Counted from the first letter of the stretch, positions 43,865 to 53,286 are shown. The stretch: 64,000 bases of DNA from Bog-756 sp049517675 (GCA_049517675.1 JBEKRV010000025.1:73703-137702), one strand, 5' to 3'. The notes: generated by a model not told the origin, from the letters alone. Made by a program: numbers and translations.

Positions 43865-44323
43865 ATGGGCGACGAGGTGAGTGTGACGACCGAGATCCAC
43901 GCTCCGGCGGACCGGGTGTGGGCACTGGTGGCCGACCTGGTGCGCATGAAGGAGTGGTCACCCGAGAACGACGGGGTGGTCTGGTGCAAGGGGGCGACGT
44001 CGGCCGTTCGCGGGGCGCGGTTCACCGGAACCAACCGCCGGGAGTCCAAGCGGTGGAGCACGGTCGGCACGGTCCTCGAGGCCGAGCCGGGACGGGTCCT
44101 CTCCTTCCGGATCACCGCCGTCGGGCAGAAGGTGTCCGTGTGGCGCTACCGGTTCGAGCCCACCGACGCCGGCTGCAGGGTGACCGAGACCTGGATCGAC
44201 GAGCGCAACGCCCTGGTCAAGGCGCTCGGCACCAGGGTCAGCGGGGTATCCGACCGGGCGACCCACAACCGTGCCGGCATGGAGCAGACGCTCGCCAACC
44301 TGAAGGCCGCCGCCGAGGCCTGA
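43865..44323 (+). CDS. SRPBCC-family protein
   Basis: 152 residues of the START-like fold: VTTEIHAPADRVWALVADLVRMKEWSPEND at the start and a C-terminal helix ending EQTLANLKAAAEA. These proteins bind hydrophobic ligands or act as cyclases. It sits between the divergent monooxygenase and the convergent amidase (9-bp gap). Confidence 0.85.
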   Translation: MGDEVSVTTEIHAPADRVWALVADLVRMKEWSPENDGVVWCKGATSAVRGARFTGTNRRESKRWSTVGTVLEAEPGRVLSFRITAVGQKVSVWRYRFEPTDAGCRVTETWIDERNALVKALGTRVSGVSDRATHNRAGMEQTLANLKAAAEA

Positions 44324-44332
44324 CCGGCCGGG

Positions 44333-45808
44333 TCAGCCCCGGCGTGGCCGCAGCCAGCCCGGGCGGGGCAGCGGGTCGGTCGCATCGACCAGCCGCTCGA
44401 CACGACGCGCCGCGGCCAGGAGCGCCGACTCCTGACCGGGCCGGGCGATGAGGGCCAGCCCGATCGGAAGCCCGTGGACGAGTCCGACCGGCACGCTCAT
44501 GATCGGCCATCCGGCGATGGCGGCCGGCATGGTCACCCAGCTCGACACGACCCCGGCGTGGCCGCCGACGACGAGGTCGCTCTTCCACGCAGGGCCGTAC
44601 GCGGCGGCGATCAGCACGTCTGCACCGTCGAGGGCCGGCTCGAGGCACGTGGTGACCGCCCACCCCAGGTTGCGGTTCCGCGCCCCGGCGTAGGCGTCGC
44701 CGGCACGCCCCCCGGTGGCGAGGGCCTGGGTGAACTGCTCGTGGCCGAAGTAGGGGAGCTCCACGTCGGCGTGGGCCTGATCGAAGGCGACGACGTCGGC
44801 CAGCGAGCACACGCCGTCCCCCGGTCGCCGGGCCAGGTAGTCGCCGAGGTCGTCGACCAGTTCGGCCAGCATCACGGTGAACTCGTCGGCCACCACCTCC
44901 GGTCCGGGTGTGGCCACGTCACGGACCTCGACCGACTCGCCGGACTCCCCGAGCAAGGCCACGAACGCGTCGACCGCGTCGTCGGTGGCCGGGTGGTCGG
45001 TACGCCAGCTGGCGGCGTGGACGAAACGCGGCGGGGGACCGGTGTGATCGACAGGACGCCGACCGGCGAGCACGGCGAACAGGCGGGCCACGTCGTCGAC
45101 GCTCCTGGCCATCGGCCCGGGACTGTCCTGACTGGCGCTGATCGGTACCACTCCTCCACCGGGCACCGCGCCGACCGTCGGCTTCAGCCCGACGACCCCG
45201 TTGACCGAGGCGGGGCAGACGATGGACCCGTCCGTCTCGGTGCCCACGGCCAGTGGAACCAGTCCGGCGGCCAGGGCGGCGCCCGACCCCGACGAGGAGC
45301 CGCCCGCGCTGCGGTCGAGGGCCCACGGGTTCCCGACCAACCCGCCGGTGGCCGACCACCCGCTGGTGGACCGCCCGGAGCGGATGTTCGCCCACTCGGA
45401 GAGGTTGGTGCTGGCCAGCACCACCCCTCCGGCGTCCCGCAACCGGGCTACCAGCGGTGCGTCACCGGCCGGCCGGCCGAGCAGGGCGGTGGAGCCGGCG
45501 GCACCGGGCAGTCCGGCGGCCTCGATGTTGTCCTTGACGGCGATCGGGACGCCGTGCAGCGGTCCCCGGATCTCCCCCCGGGCCCGCTCGGCATCACGTT
45601 CTGCGGCGACGGCGAGCGCGTCGGCGGCGACCGCGGCGATGGAACGGAGCCCGATGCCACCGGACGGGTCGTCGATGGCGGCGGCCCGTTCGAGCAGGGT
45701 CCCGACGAGGGCCTCGCTGGTCAGTGCCCCCGAGGCGAAGCGGTCGAGGATCTCGGTCACGCCGAGGTAGCCGAGCTCGACCGACGACGGGTGGGGATCG
45801 ATGGTCAT
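44333..45808 (-). CDS. Amidase-signature hydrolase
   Basis: 491 residues. The Ser-cisSer-Lys triad is visible: Lys in IAVKDNIEAAG and the Ser pair in GGSSSGSGAALAAGLVPLAVGTETDG. The GatA-like order is kept, but no GatB or GatC is nearby, so a standalone amidase rather than the tRNA amidotransferase subunit is likely. Substrate unknown. The ATG at 45808 is chosen because the amidase N-terminus begins there. Confidence 0.9.
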   Translation of the reverse strand: MTIDPHPSSVELGYLGVTEILDRFASGALTSEALVGTLLERAAAIDDPSGGIGLRSIAAVAADALAVAAERDAERARGEIRGPLHGVPIAVKDNIEAAGLPGAAGSTALLGRPAGDAPLVARLRDAGGVVLASTNLSEWANIRSGRSTSGWSATGGLVGNPWALDRSAGGSSSGSGAALAAGLVPLAVGTETDGSIVCPASVNGVVGLKPTVGAVPGGGVVPISASQDSPGPMARSVDDVARLFAVLAGRRPVDHTGPPPRFVHAASWRTDHPATDDAVDAFVALLGESGESVEVRDVATPGPEVVADEFTVMLAELVDDLGDYLARRPGDGVCSLADVVAFDQAHADVELPYFGHEQFTQALATGGRAGDAYAGARNRNLGWAVTTCLEPALDGADVLIAAAYGPAWKSDLVVGGHAGVVSSWVTMPAAIAGWPIMSVPVGLVHGLPIGLALIARPGQESALLAAARRVERLVDATDPLPRPGWLRPRRG

Positions 45809-45887
45809 GACCGAAGGGTAGACAAGGCGTCGGTCACCCGACGCGGCCGGCGCGCGCCACGTCCGCCGATTGCCTAGGTTGTCGTCC

Positions 45888-47543
45888 ATGAGGCGCCTCT
45901 CGCTGGCTGTCGGACTGATCGCGCTGTGCGTCCCGGTGGGTGTGGTCGGCGCCGGGTCGGCGGAAGGGGCGCCCGCTCCCGCGCCGATCAGCTGCGGGGG
46001 ACCGGTGACGGCCCCTGCCGTGGTCGCGGGCGGGACCTACGCCTCGCTCACGGTGACCGGGGTGTGCGACGTCAGCGCAGGGCACGTCGTGGTGGAGGGC
46101 GACGTGGTGGTCGATCCCGGAGCGGCCCTGGTGAGCGGGTTCGCCAGGGACGACGGCGCGACCGGGACCACGTCGGGACTGACCGTGGACGGGAACGTGA
46201 CCGCCGGCGCCGGGTCCGCGCTCCTGCTCGGCTGCGAGCCGTCCGAGTTCCCCTGCTACGACGACCCCGACCCGGGCAGCCCCACCCTCTCCTCCACGAC
46301 GACCGTCGTGGGCAGCATCGTGGCCACCGGCCCGCTCGGCGTCATCATGCACCACTCGGTGGTCGACGGGGATGTCACGGAGACCGGTGGTGGCGGCGGC
46401 ATCACGTGTGCCTCCTCGCCCACCAACGTCTTCTACGGCATCCCGGGCAACTACGGATCGGTGTACAGCGACTACGAGGACGTCACCATCGGGGGCGACC
46501 TGCGGGTCACGGGTGTCCGGTCGTGCTGGTTCGGCGCACTTCGGCTCAGCGTCGCCGGCAGTGCCACGTTCGCCGACGACACGTACGCCGACCCCGACGC
46601 CGACGAGATCCTCGACAACCGCATCGGAGGGAACCTCCTGTGCACCGACCTGTCGCCCCGGGTCCAGTTCGGCGACGCCGGGCAGGGTGGGAGCACGGTG
46701 GCGGGCTACGGGACCGGCGACTGCGCGTTCTCGCGCTTCCTCCCCTACCCGAGCGACCCCACCCAGGAACTGCCGATCGCCGCGCCGGCGCCGGGGCCGC
46801 AGGGGTACTGGCTGGCGGCTAGTGACGGCGGGATCTTCAGCTTCGGGCGACCGTTCTACGGGTCGGGTTCGGGCGGATCGTCCGCCGTCAGCGGGTTCGC
46901 CTCGGACCCCGGGGGCAACGGGTACCAGATCGGAACCGGGTCCGGGTCGATCGTGCCCTTCGGCCCCCGTGCCGGCTGCACCGGCTCGGTCGTCGACCTC
47001 GTCGAGCCGGTCGTGGGCCTGGCCGCCGCCCCGGGCGGCGACGGCTGCTGGTCGGTGGCCGCGGACGGCGGGGTCTTCGCCTTCGGTCCGAACGCGCCGT
47101 TCTACGGGTCGGCGGGCGACCTCACGTTGAACAGGCCCGTCGTCGGGATGGCCGCGACGCCGAACGGTGACGGCTACTACCTGGTGGCCAGTGACGGTGG
47201 CATCTTCAGCTACGGCCCGGGTGCGGTCTTCCAGGGGTCGATGGGTGGACAGCACCTCAACCAGCCGATCGTGGGGATGGCCGTCGACCCGTCCACCGGT
47301 GGTTACTGGCTGGTCGCCGCGGACGGCGGCATCTTCAGCTTCGGCGCACCGTTCTACGGATCGCTGGGCGGCGTGCACCTCAACCAGCCGATCGTCGGGA
47401 TGGCCGCCGCACCGGGTGGCGACGGCTACTACCTGGTGGCTTCCGACGGCGGGGTCTTCGCCTTCGGTCCGGGCGCGATCTTCCAGGGGTCGACCGGCGC
47501 TCTCAGGCTGAACAAGCCGATCATCGGGATGGCCCTCGGCTGA
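45888..47543 (+). CDS. Secreted protein with N-terminal beta-rich domain and GYxLVASDGG repeats
   Basis: 551 residues. A signal peptide (MRRLSLAVGLIALCVPVGVV, cleavage around SAEGA) is followed by a repetitive, Gly/Val-rich region resembling a beta-helix (VVEGDVVVDPGAALVSGF ...). About six C-terminal repeats follow, each with a form of GYYLVASDGGIFSYG or GYWLVAADGGIFSFG and ending in FYGS or FQGS. This is the same repeat family as in the protein at 152-1753. No catalytic motif seen. It is convergent with the secreted GH3 enzyme. Confidence 0.78.
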   Translation: MRRLSLAVGLIALCVPVGVVGAGSAEGAPAPAPISCGGPVTAPAVVAGGTYASLTVTGVCDVSAGHVVVEGDVVVDPGAALVSGFARDDGATGTTSGLTVDGNVTAGAGSALLLGCEPSEFPCYDDPDPGSPTLSSTTTVVGSIVATGPLGVIMHHSVVDGDVTETGGGGGITCASSPTNVFYGIPGNYGSVYSDYEDVTIGGDLRVTGVRSCWFGALRLSVAGSATFADDTYADPDADEILDNRIGGNLLCTDLSPRVQFGDAGQGGSTVAGYGTGDCAFSRFLPYPSDPTQELPIAAPAPGPQGYWLAASDGGIFSFGRPFYGSGSGGSSAVSGFASDPGGNGYQIGTGSGSIVPFGPRAGCTGSVVDLVEPVVGLAAAPGGDGCWSVAADGGVFAFGPNAPFYGSAGDLTLNRPVVGMAATPNGDGYYLVASDGGIFSYGPGAVFQGSMGGQHLNQPIVGMAVDPSTGGYWLVAADGGIFSFGAPFYGSLGGVHLNQPIVGMAAAPGGDGYYLVASDGGVFAFGPGAIFQGSTGALRLNKPIIGMALG

Positions 47544-47565
47544 CGATGGTGCCCGGCGGACTCCG

Positions 47566-50142
47566 TCAGGCGCCGCCCCCCGGGACCGTGACGGGCATCT
47601 GGAACGGCAGGTCCGCCGACGACTCACCCACGCCGACGACGTACCGGCCGGCGACCACCGTGGGTGTCCCGGAGGCGTCGGACGTGAACCCCGACGTCGG
47701 CAACGAGAGGGTCACCTGACGGGTGGCCCCCGGGGCGAGGGAGACCCTGGCGAATGCACGGAGCTGCTCGGGGGGCTCGCCGAGCCCGGGCGGGTAGGCC
47801 ACGTAGACCTGGACGACGTCGGCACCGGACCGGGTGCCGGTGTTCTTGTCGTCGACCTCGACGGAGTAGCCCCCGGTAGCGGACGGGACGATCCGGGGGT
47901 CCGTGAGCGAGAACGTGGTGTAGTCGAGCCCGAAGCCGAACGGGAACAGCGGGGTGACGCCGTTGGCCTGGTACCACCGGTAGCCGACATCGAGTCCCGT
48001 TCCGTAGTTCACCACCGCGTCGATCCCCGGGAACTCTGCGGTGGTGGCCGCCGGCTGCGCCGCGGTCGACGTCGGGAACGTGATCGGCAGTCGACCCGAG
48101 GGATCGACCCGTCCGGTCAGGACGGCCGCCGCCGCCGCACCGTCCTCCTCGCCCGGATACCAGGCCTCCACGACGGCCGACACCTTGGAGAGCCACGGCA
48201 TGAGGACCGCCCCGCCGCTGTTGATCACGACGACGGTGTGCGGATTGACCGCAGCCACGGCCTCGATGAGCTGGTTCGCGTCCCCCGGCAGTGACAGCCC
48301 CCGGTCGGATGCCTCGGTCTGGTACTCGCCGGTGAAGACCACCGCGACCGACGACCGTCTGGCTGCGGCCACGGCGGCGTCGAACTCCCCGGTTTCGTCG
48401 GTGATGCCGAACGCCGGGCTGGGCCGGTCGTCGACGGCGAACCACCGGATGGTGAACCGGTAGTGCTCGCCGGCCCGCAGGGTCACCGCCGCCGACAGGA
48501 GCGTCAGGGTGTGGAGCCCGGGGGACGACAGGACGGGCGCCCCGTTCATGGTGAGCCAGGTGTCGCCGACCTGCTGCAGGCCGATCCGGTAGATCCCACC
48601 GGTCCGCGGGGTGATCGTCTCGCTCCACGAGCTCCATGACGACCCGGTCCCGGGCGCGACCGCGGTCGCCGCCGCGGGGGTCACGTTGGGCGACTCGACG
48701 ACCGGGAGGTCCGCCTTGCCCGCCTCCACCCGGTCGGCGTGGAGCACGGGCACGCCGGTGTCGAAGTACCGCCTGGCGAAGAGCTGGCCGGTGGTGACGG
48801 ACCGCAACGGTGTCGACTCGAGTCCGCCCTGCGCGTAGTGGATGGCGACCGAGTTTCCGAGCGCGGTGCGCAGCGCGGCGAGCGGGGTGGAGATGAAGGG
48901 CGCCGTCACCGCCGAGCTGCCACCGCCGGAGATGATCGGGTCGGTGGCGCCGGTCCCGACCACGGCGACCGACCGGATCCGGTGCCCGAGCGGGAGCACC
49001 CCGCCGGCGTTCTTCAGGAGCACCATGGATGCCTCGGCCGTGGTGAGCGCGACGTTCGTGTGGGCCGGCGTGATCGCATCGGCCGAGGGCCTGCCGGCGA
49101 CAGGATGGGCGATCAGTCCGTACCGGAACATCTGGGTGAGGACGTCGGTGACGGCCCGGTCGAGGTCGGACACCGGGATGGCTCCGGACCGCACGAGCGC
49201 GAGGAGGGCCGGAGCCGATCCGGGCTTGATCATGGCGATGCCGGCCCGGAACGCCTGCGCGGTGTCCGCCACGGGGACCGCCCCGAGGTCGGAGCGGACG
49301 AAGCCGGTGAAGCCCCAGGAGGCGAGATCGGCGTAGACGCCCGGGTCCGAACAGTCGTTGAGGCCGTTTACCGAGCCGTAGGAGCACATGATCGAGGCGA
49401 CGTGGCCCTGTTGGACGACCTCCGTGTACGGGGGGTTGTAGAGCTCGGCGAGTGCCCGGGCCGGTACGATCTGGTCGAGGATGTACCGGGCCGTCTCCTG
49501 TGAGTACGCGGTGACGTGCTTGAGATTCGCCATGGTCCCGGTGGACTGGATCCCCTCGACGTTGGCGACGCCCATGGCGCCCGTGAGCACCGGATCCTCG
49601 CCGAATGCCTCGAAGATCCGACCCGCCTCGGGAACTCTGGCCAGGTTGAGCTCCGGTCCCTGTGCCGCGTCGATCCCCTTGGACCTGGCCTCCTGGCCCA
49701 TGACCACGCCCGTCGCTCTGGCCACCGACGGGTCGAAGGTGGCGGCCACGCCGATGGCCGCCGGTAGCTGGGTGACGCCGGTCATGTGGAAGGCGATCCC
49801 GTCCGGGCCGTCGGTGAGGGTCATCGGTGGGATGCAGAGCGATCGGATCCCGAGGTTGGTGTTCTCGACCGGCGGCTTCGTCTGCAGGATGACGAAGGAC
49901 ACCTTCTGCGAGAGCGTCATCCGGTCGAGGACCTCGGCGGCCAGCGACGCCGGGGTCCCCTGCCCCTTCTGCGACTGCGCCACCCAGGGGCACCGTGCGG
50001 CGGCCGCGCGCCGCGTCGGCGTCGGCTTCGGCGCGCCGCCGGCGGGGACGGCCCCGGAGGCGAGGGCGCCGGTGAGCGAAGCCACGGTCACGAGTGCGGC
50101 ACCGATGAGCCGGCATCGGGTCGAACGATGGAGTCTCGCCAT
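47566..50142 (-). CDS. Secreted glycoside hydrolase family 3 (beta-glucosidase-like)
   Basis: 858 residues with a signal peptide (RLIGAALVTVASLTGALASG). The GH3 N-domain has LTDGPDGI, LKHVTAYSQE and the nucleophile region GFVRSDLGAVP, with Asp in the expected place. The C-domain has VLLKNAGGVLPL and the GEYQTEASDRGLSLPGDAN loop that carries the acid/base in many members. A PA14-like insert lies between about residues 430 and 560, and a Fn3-like domain ends the protein. It probably cleaves terminal sugars from extracellular glycans. ATG 50142 is chosen because the signal peptide starts there. Confidence 0.92.
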   Translation of the reverse strand: MARLHRSTRCRLIGAALVTVASLTGALASGAVPAGGAPKPTPTRRAAAARCPWVAQSQKGQGTPASLAAEVLDRMTLSQKVSFVILQTKPPVENTNLGIRSLCIPPMTLTDGPDGIAFHMTGVTQLPAAIGVAATFDPSVARATGVVMGQEARSKGIDAAQGPELNLARVPEAGRIFEAFGEDPVLTGAMGVANVEGIQSTGTMANLKHVTAYSQETARYILDQIVPARALAELYNPPYTEVVQQGHVASIMCSYGSVNGLNDCSDPGVYADLASWGFTGFVRSDLGAVPVADTAQAFRAGIAMIKPGSAPALLALVRSGAIPVSDLDRAVTDVLTQMFRYGLIAHPVAGRPSADAITPAHTNVALTTAEASMVLLKNAGGVLPLGHRIRSVAVVGTGATDPIISGGGSSAVTAPFISTPLAALRTALGNSVAIHYAQGGLESTPLRSVTTGQLFARRYFDTGVPVLHADRVEAGKADLPVVESPNVTPAAATAVAPGTGSSWSSWSETITPRTGGIYRIGLQQVGDTWLTMNGAPVLSSPGLHTLTLLSAAVTLRAGEHYRFTIRWFAVDDRPSPAFGITDETGEFDAAVAAARRSSVAVVFTGEYQTEASDRGLSLPGDANQLIEAVAAVNPHTVVVINSGGAVLMPWLSKVSAVVEAWYPGEEDGAAAAAVLTGRVDPSGRLPITFPTSTAAQPAATTAEFPGIDAVVNYGTGLDVGYRWYQANGVTPLFPFGFGLDYTTFSLTDPRIVPSATGGYSVEVDDKNTGTRSGADVVQVYVAYPPGLGEPPEQLRAFARVSLAPGATRQVTLSLPTSGFTSDASGTPTVVAGRYVVGVGESSADLPFQMPVTVPGGGA

Positions 50143-50376
50143 GGGGCCGGATGTCGTCCCTTCGTGTCGGACACGGACGTGCCCCGGCATCTCCGGAGCC
50201 GGCCGCCTCGGCTGCGCCGGTCGTCACCTTACGGTGGACGGTGCGCACCACGCACGATCGGCGTCGACGCACTCCGGTCGCAGGGCGGGCCCGACAGAAG
50301 GCGGGCGCTACCGGATGCTCAGTCCTGGCTCGTCAGCCGGAGGTTCCTCCACGGTCGTCACGGCGACGACATCGAG

Positions 50377-50447
50377 AGCGGGTGACGGGAATCGAACCCG
50401 CGTGTCCAGCTTGGGAAGCTGGCGCTCTACCATTGAGCTACACCCGC
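50377..50447 (-). tRNA. tRNA-Gly(CCC)
   Basis: The reverse complement folds as a cloverleaf: acceptor GCGGGTG/CACCCGC, D-arm with AGCTCAATGGTAGAGC, anticodon stem CCAGC/GCTGG with loop TTCCCAA (anticodon CCC, reading GGG), and T-arm GCGGGTTCGATTCCCGT. The discriminator base is U, as in bacterial tRNA-Gly. CCA is not encoded. Confidence 0.95.
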
Positions 50448-50463
50448 GAAGAGAAGAACACAC

Positions 50464-50521
50464 TATCGTCTGTCCGGCATGGTTCTCTCCGATATCGTCT
50501 GTCCGGCATGGTTCTCTCCGA
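50464..50521 (+). repeat. 29-bp perfect tandem duplication spanning the dcd start
   Basis: Copies at 50464-50492 and 50493-50521 are identical. Each holds TATCGT (a -10-like TANNNT), then ATG 9 nt later and the first codons (MVLS). The first ATG (50479) is out of frame with dcd; the second (50508) is in frame. Confidence 0.9.
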
Positions 50522-51071
50522 CCGATCTATACGCGAGGCGCTCGCCGCCGGCCACATCGGGATCGACCCCCTCGACGAGTCCTGTATCCAGCCCTCGTCG
50601 GTCGATCTGCACGTGGACCGCTACTTCCGCCTCTTCCGCAACCACTCCAGCCGGGTCATCGACGTGCGAGAGGACCAGGAGGACCTGACCGAGCTGGTCG
50701 ACGTGGGCGAGGAGCCGCTGATCCTCCATCCCGGTGAGTTCGTGCTCGGATCCACCACCGAGAAGGTGACGCTCCCGGCCGACCTCGTGGCACGCCTCGA
50801 GGGCAAGTCCTCGCTCGGTCGCCTCGGTCTGCTCATCCACTCGACCGCCGGGTTCGTGGACGCCGGCTGGGACGGCCACCTCACCCTCGAGCTGTCCAAC
50901 GTGGCGAACCTGCCCATCACCGTCTACCCGGGCATGAAGATCGGTCAGATCAGCTTCCTCCAGATGACCACCCCGGCCGACAAGCCGTACGGTTCGGACG
51001 GGCTGCGGTCGAAGTACCAGGGTCAATGGGGTCCGACCCCCAGCCGGTACGCGGACAACTTCCGCCCCTGA
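50508..51071 (+). CDS. dcd: dCTP deaminase (possibly bifunctional)
   Basis: 187 residues, normal length. Family motifs MVLSDRSIREAL, IQPSSVDLHV, EGKSSLGRLGLLIHSTAGFVDAGWDGHLTLELSN (in pieces, with the catalytic Glu) and SKYQGQWGPTPSR are intact. It deaminates dCTP to dUTP; some actinobacterial members also hydrolyse dUTP to dUMP. No Shine-Dalgarno is seen, and a -10-like TATCGT lies 9 nt before the ATG, suggesting a leaderless or nearly leaderless mRNA. The start lies in the second copy of a 29-bp tandem duplication. Confidence 0.95.
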   Translation: MVLSDRSIREALAAGHIGIDPLDESCIQPSSVDLHVDRYFRLFRNHSSRVIDVREDQEDLTELVDVGEEPLILHPGEFVLGSTTEKVTLPADLVARLEGKSSLGRLGLLIHSTAGFVDAGWDGHLTLELSNVANLPITVYPGMKIGQISFLQMTTPADKPYGSDGLRSKYQGQWGPTPSRYADNFRP

Positions 51072-51074
51072 TCC

Positions 51075-51088
51075 GGGGATTGTTCCCC
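51075..51088 (+). terminator. Short hairpin after dcd
   Basis: GGGGA-TTGT-TCCCC immediately follows the dcd stop. The stem is short and lacks a T-run, so it is a weak terminator candidate. Confidence 0.4.
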
Positions 51089-51111
51089 TGGTCGTGACCC
51101 CGGCTAGCTTA

Positions 51112-51127
51112 GTTACCCGTTAGTAAC
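51112..51127. promoter_or_regulatory. Inverted repeat upstream of the EtfD-like gene
   Basis: GTTAC-N6-GTAAC is a perfect inverted repeat ending 17 bp before the GTG and just before the AGGAGG site. It is AT-rich for this genome. An operator for a fatty-acid or nitrogen regulator is conceivable; the spacing equals one GlnR-type half-site pair. Confidence 0.45.
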
Positions 51128-51144
51128 CCCCAGGAGGAACGGCA

Positions 51145-53253
51145 GTGGCCATCAGACTGATTCTCGGACTCGGCATCACGGTGGTGATGTTCGCGATCGC
51201 GGGCCGTCGATTCTTCTGGCTGGGCCGGCTCATCACCTCGGGCCAACCGGCGGTCCCGAGCCGCGTCAAGGACATCCCTGCCCGCCTCAAGGCCGAGCTC
51301 ACCGAGGTGGCCGGTCAGAGGAAGCTGCTGCAGTGGACCGTGCCGGGGATCGCGCACTTCTTCACCATGTGGGGATTCACCGTCCTGATCCTCACCATCA
51401 TCGAGGCCTACGGCTGCCTCTTCTCGCGCAGCTTTGCCATCCCGCTGATCGGCCACCTCGCGGTCATCGGCTTCCTCGAGGACTTCTTCGCCGTGGCCGT
51501 GATCGTCTCCCTCTGCGTGTTCACGGCGATCCGGGTCATCCACTCACCCGAGCGGGAGAACCGCAGGTCGCGGTTCTTCGGGTCCCACACCGGCGCGGCC
51601 TGGCTGGTGCTGCTGGCCATCTTCGCGGTCATGGCCACGCTGCTGCTCTACCGGGCCGCCCAGGTCAACACCGGCCACTTCCCCTACGGGCAGTGGGCCT
51701 TCGCCTCCCACACCCTGGCCCGGGCACTGGCGCCGCTCGGCACCGGCGTCAACAGTGTGATCGAGACCGTCGCCCTCCTCGCCAACATCGCCGTCATCAC
51801 GGGCTTCCTGGTGTTCGTGTCCTACTCGAAGCACCTGCACATCTTCCTGGCCCCGATCAACGTCGCCACGTCCCGCCGGCCGCGGGCCCTCGGCGCGCTT
51901 GCCTCCACCCCGGACATGTCCATGGAGGACGTGGGCGACGAGGACGAGGTCGTGTTCGGCGCCGGTCGTATCGAGGACTTCTCGTGGAAGCAGCTCCTCG
52001 ACATGGCGACCTGCACCGAGTGCGGGCGGTGCCAGTCGCAGTGCCCGGCCTGGAACACCGGCAAGCCCCTCTCGCCCAAGTTGCTCATCATGGATCTCCG
52101 CGACAACATGTTCGCCAACGCCGACCGGGTCATGCAGCGGAACCGGGCGGCCGGCGTCGAGGTGGAGAACCTGGTCGGCAACGTCATCGACCCGGACGTC
52201 CTCTGGTCGTGCACGACCTGCGGGGCCTGCGTCGAACAGTGCCCGGTCGACATCGAGCACATCGACACGATCATCGACATGCGCCGTTACCAGGTGCTGA
52301 TGGAGTCCGAGTTCCCGACCGAGGCCGGGCTCATGCTCCGCAACATCGAGAACCAGGGCGACCCCTGGGGCCTCGGCGGATCCAAGCGGACCGACTGGAT
52401 CGAGTCGCTGGACTTCGAGGTCCCGGTGATCACCGGGACGATCCCCGACGACGTCGAGTACCTCTACTGGGTGGGGTGCGCAGGTGCTCTGGACGAGCGG
52501 GCCCGAAAGGGCGCCCAGGCCACCGCCCGCATGCTCCACCGTGCCGGCGTCACGTTCGGGATCCTCGGCCCGAAGGAGTCGTGCACTGGGGACCCGGCCC
52601 GTCGCCTCGGCAACGAGTACCTGTACCAGGAGCAGGCCGCGAAGAACATCGAGTCCCTCACGGGTGCGGGGGTGAAGAAGGTCATCGCCACCTGCCCGCA
52701 CTGCTTCAATTCGTTGGCCAACGAGTATCCGGCCCTCGGTGGCGACTTCGAGGTCATCCACCACAGCCAGCTCCTCGACCACCTGGTGCAGGCCGGCCGG
52801 CTCACGCCGGGCGGCGGCTACGCGGGCTCGGTCACGTACCACGACCCCTGCTACCTCGGGCGGCACAACCGGGTGTTCGACGAGCCCCGGTCGGTCATCG
52901 ACGCCATCCCCGGCGCCACCCAGATCGAGATGAAGCGGTGCCGCGAGCGCGGCTTCTGCTGCGGCGCCGGTGGGGCCCGCATGTGGCTGGAGGAGAACAT
53001 CGGGACACGGGTCAACATGGACCGGACCGCCGAGGCCATCGGCACCGGGGCAGACGTCGTCTCGACGGCCTGCCCGTACTGCATGATCATGCTGGACGAC
53101 GCGGTCCGGGCCAATGCCAAGGAGGACGACGTACGGGTCTTGGACCTGTCGCAGCTCCTCGAGGAGTCGATGGGCGCACCGGTGGCCGTCGGTGCGGGAG
53201 GCACGACCACGACCCAGGCGACGCCCGCCGAGGAGCAGTCCGCCGAGGAGTGA
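51145..53253 (+). CDS. Membrane iron-sulfur reductase, EtfD-like (heterodisulfide-reductase-related)
   Basis: 702 residues. About five or six N-terminal membrane helices, then a ferredoxin-type domain with CTECGRCQSQCP and CTTCGACVEQCP (two 4Fe-4S clusters), then two CCG-type cysteine-rich domains (ESCTGDPARRLG ... CPHCFNSL; DPCYLGRHN ... GFCCGAGGARMW ... CPYCMIML). Mycobacterial EtfD has this layout and passes electrons from electron-transfer flavoprotein to the quinone pool during beta-oxidation. Acyl-CoA genes elsewhere in the window fit, but etfAB are not here. A strong AGGAGG precedes the GTG. Confidence 0.87.
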   Translation: MAIRLILGLGITVVMFAIAGRRFFWLGRLITSGQPAVPSRVKDIPARLKAELTEVAGQRKLLQWTVPGIAHFFTMWGFTVLILTIIEAYGCLFSRSFAIPLIGHLAVIGFLEDFFAVAVIVSLCVFTAIRVIHSPERENRRSRFFGSHTGAAWLVLLAIFAVMATLLLYRAAQVNTGHFPYGQWAFASHTLARALAPLGTGVNSVIETVALLANIAVITGFLVFVSYSKHLHIFLAPINVATSRRPRALGALASTPDMSMEDVGDEDEVVFGAGRIEDFSWKQLLDMATCTECGRCQSQCPAWNTGKPLSPKLLIMDLRDNMFANADRVMQRNRAAGVEVENLVGNVIDPDVLWSCTTCGACVEQCPVDIEHIDTIIDMRRYQVLMESEFPTEAGLMLRNIENQGDPWGLGGSKRTDWIESLDFEVPVITGTIPDDVEYLYWVGCAGALDERARKGAQATARMLHRAGVTFGILGPKESCTGDPARRLGNEYLYQEQAAKNIESLTGAGVKKVIATCPHCFNSLANEYPALGGDFEVIHHSQLLDHLVQAGRLTPGGGYAGSVTYHDPCYLGRHNRVFDEPRSVIDAIPGATQIEMKRCRERGFCCGAGGARMWLEENIGTRVNMDRTAEAIGTGADVVSTACPYCMIMLDDAVRANAKEDDVRVLDLSQLLEESMGAPVAVGAGGTTTTQATPAEEQSAEE

Positions 53254-53286
53254 GCGCTCCCGGGACGGCCGGGGTCCCGTTGCGGC

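Noticed and set aside
44333..45808. Reading the amidase as GatA of the tRNA amidotransferase
   Set aside because: The signature is shared, but no gatB or gatC is adjacent and the neighbours are catabolic-type genes.
49481..50737. A plus-strand open frame covering the GH3 start, the tRNA and dcd
   Set aside because: It passes through a tRNA gene and in the wrong frame through dcd, so it cannot be a real gene.
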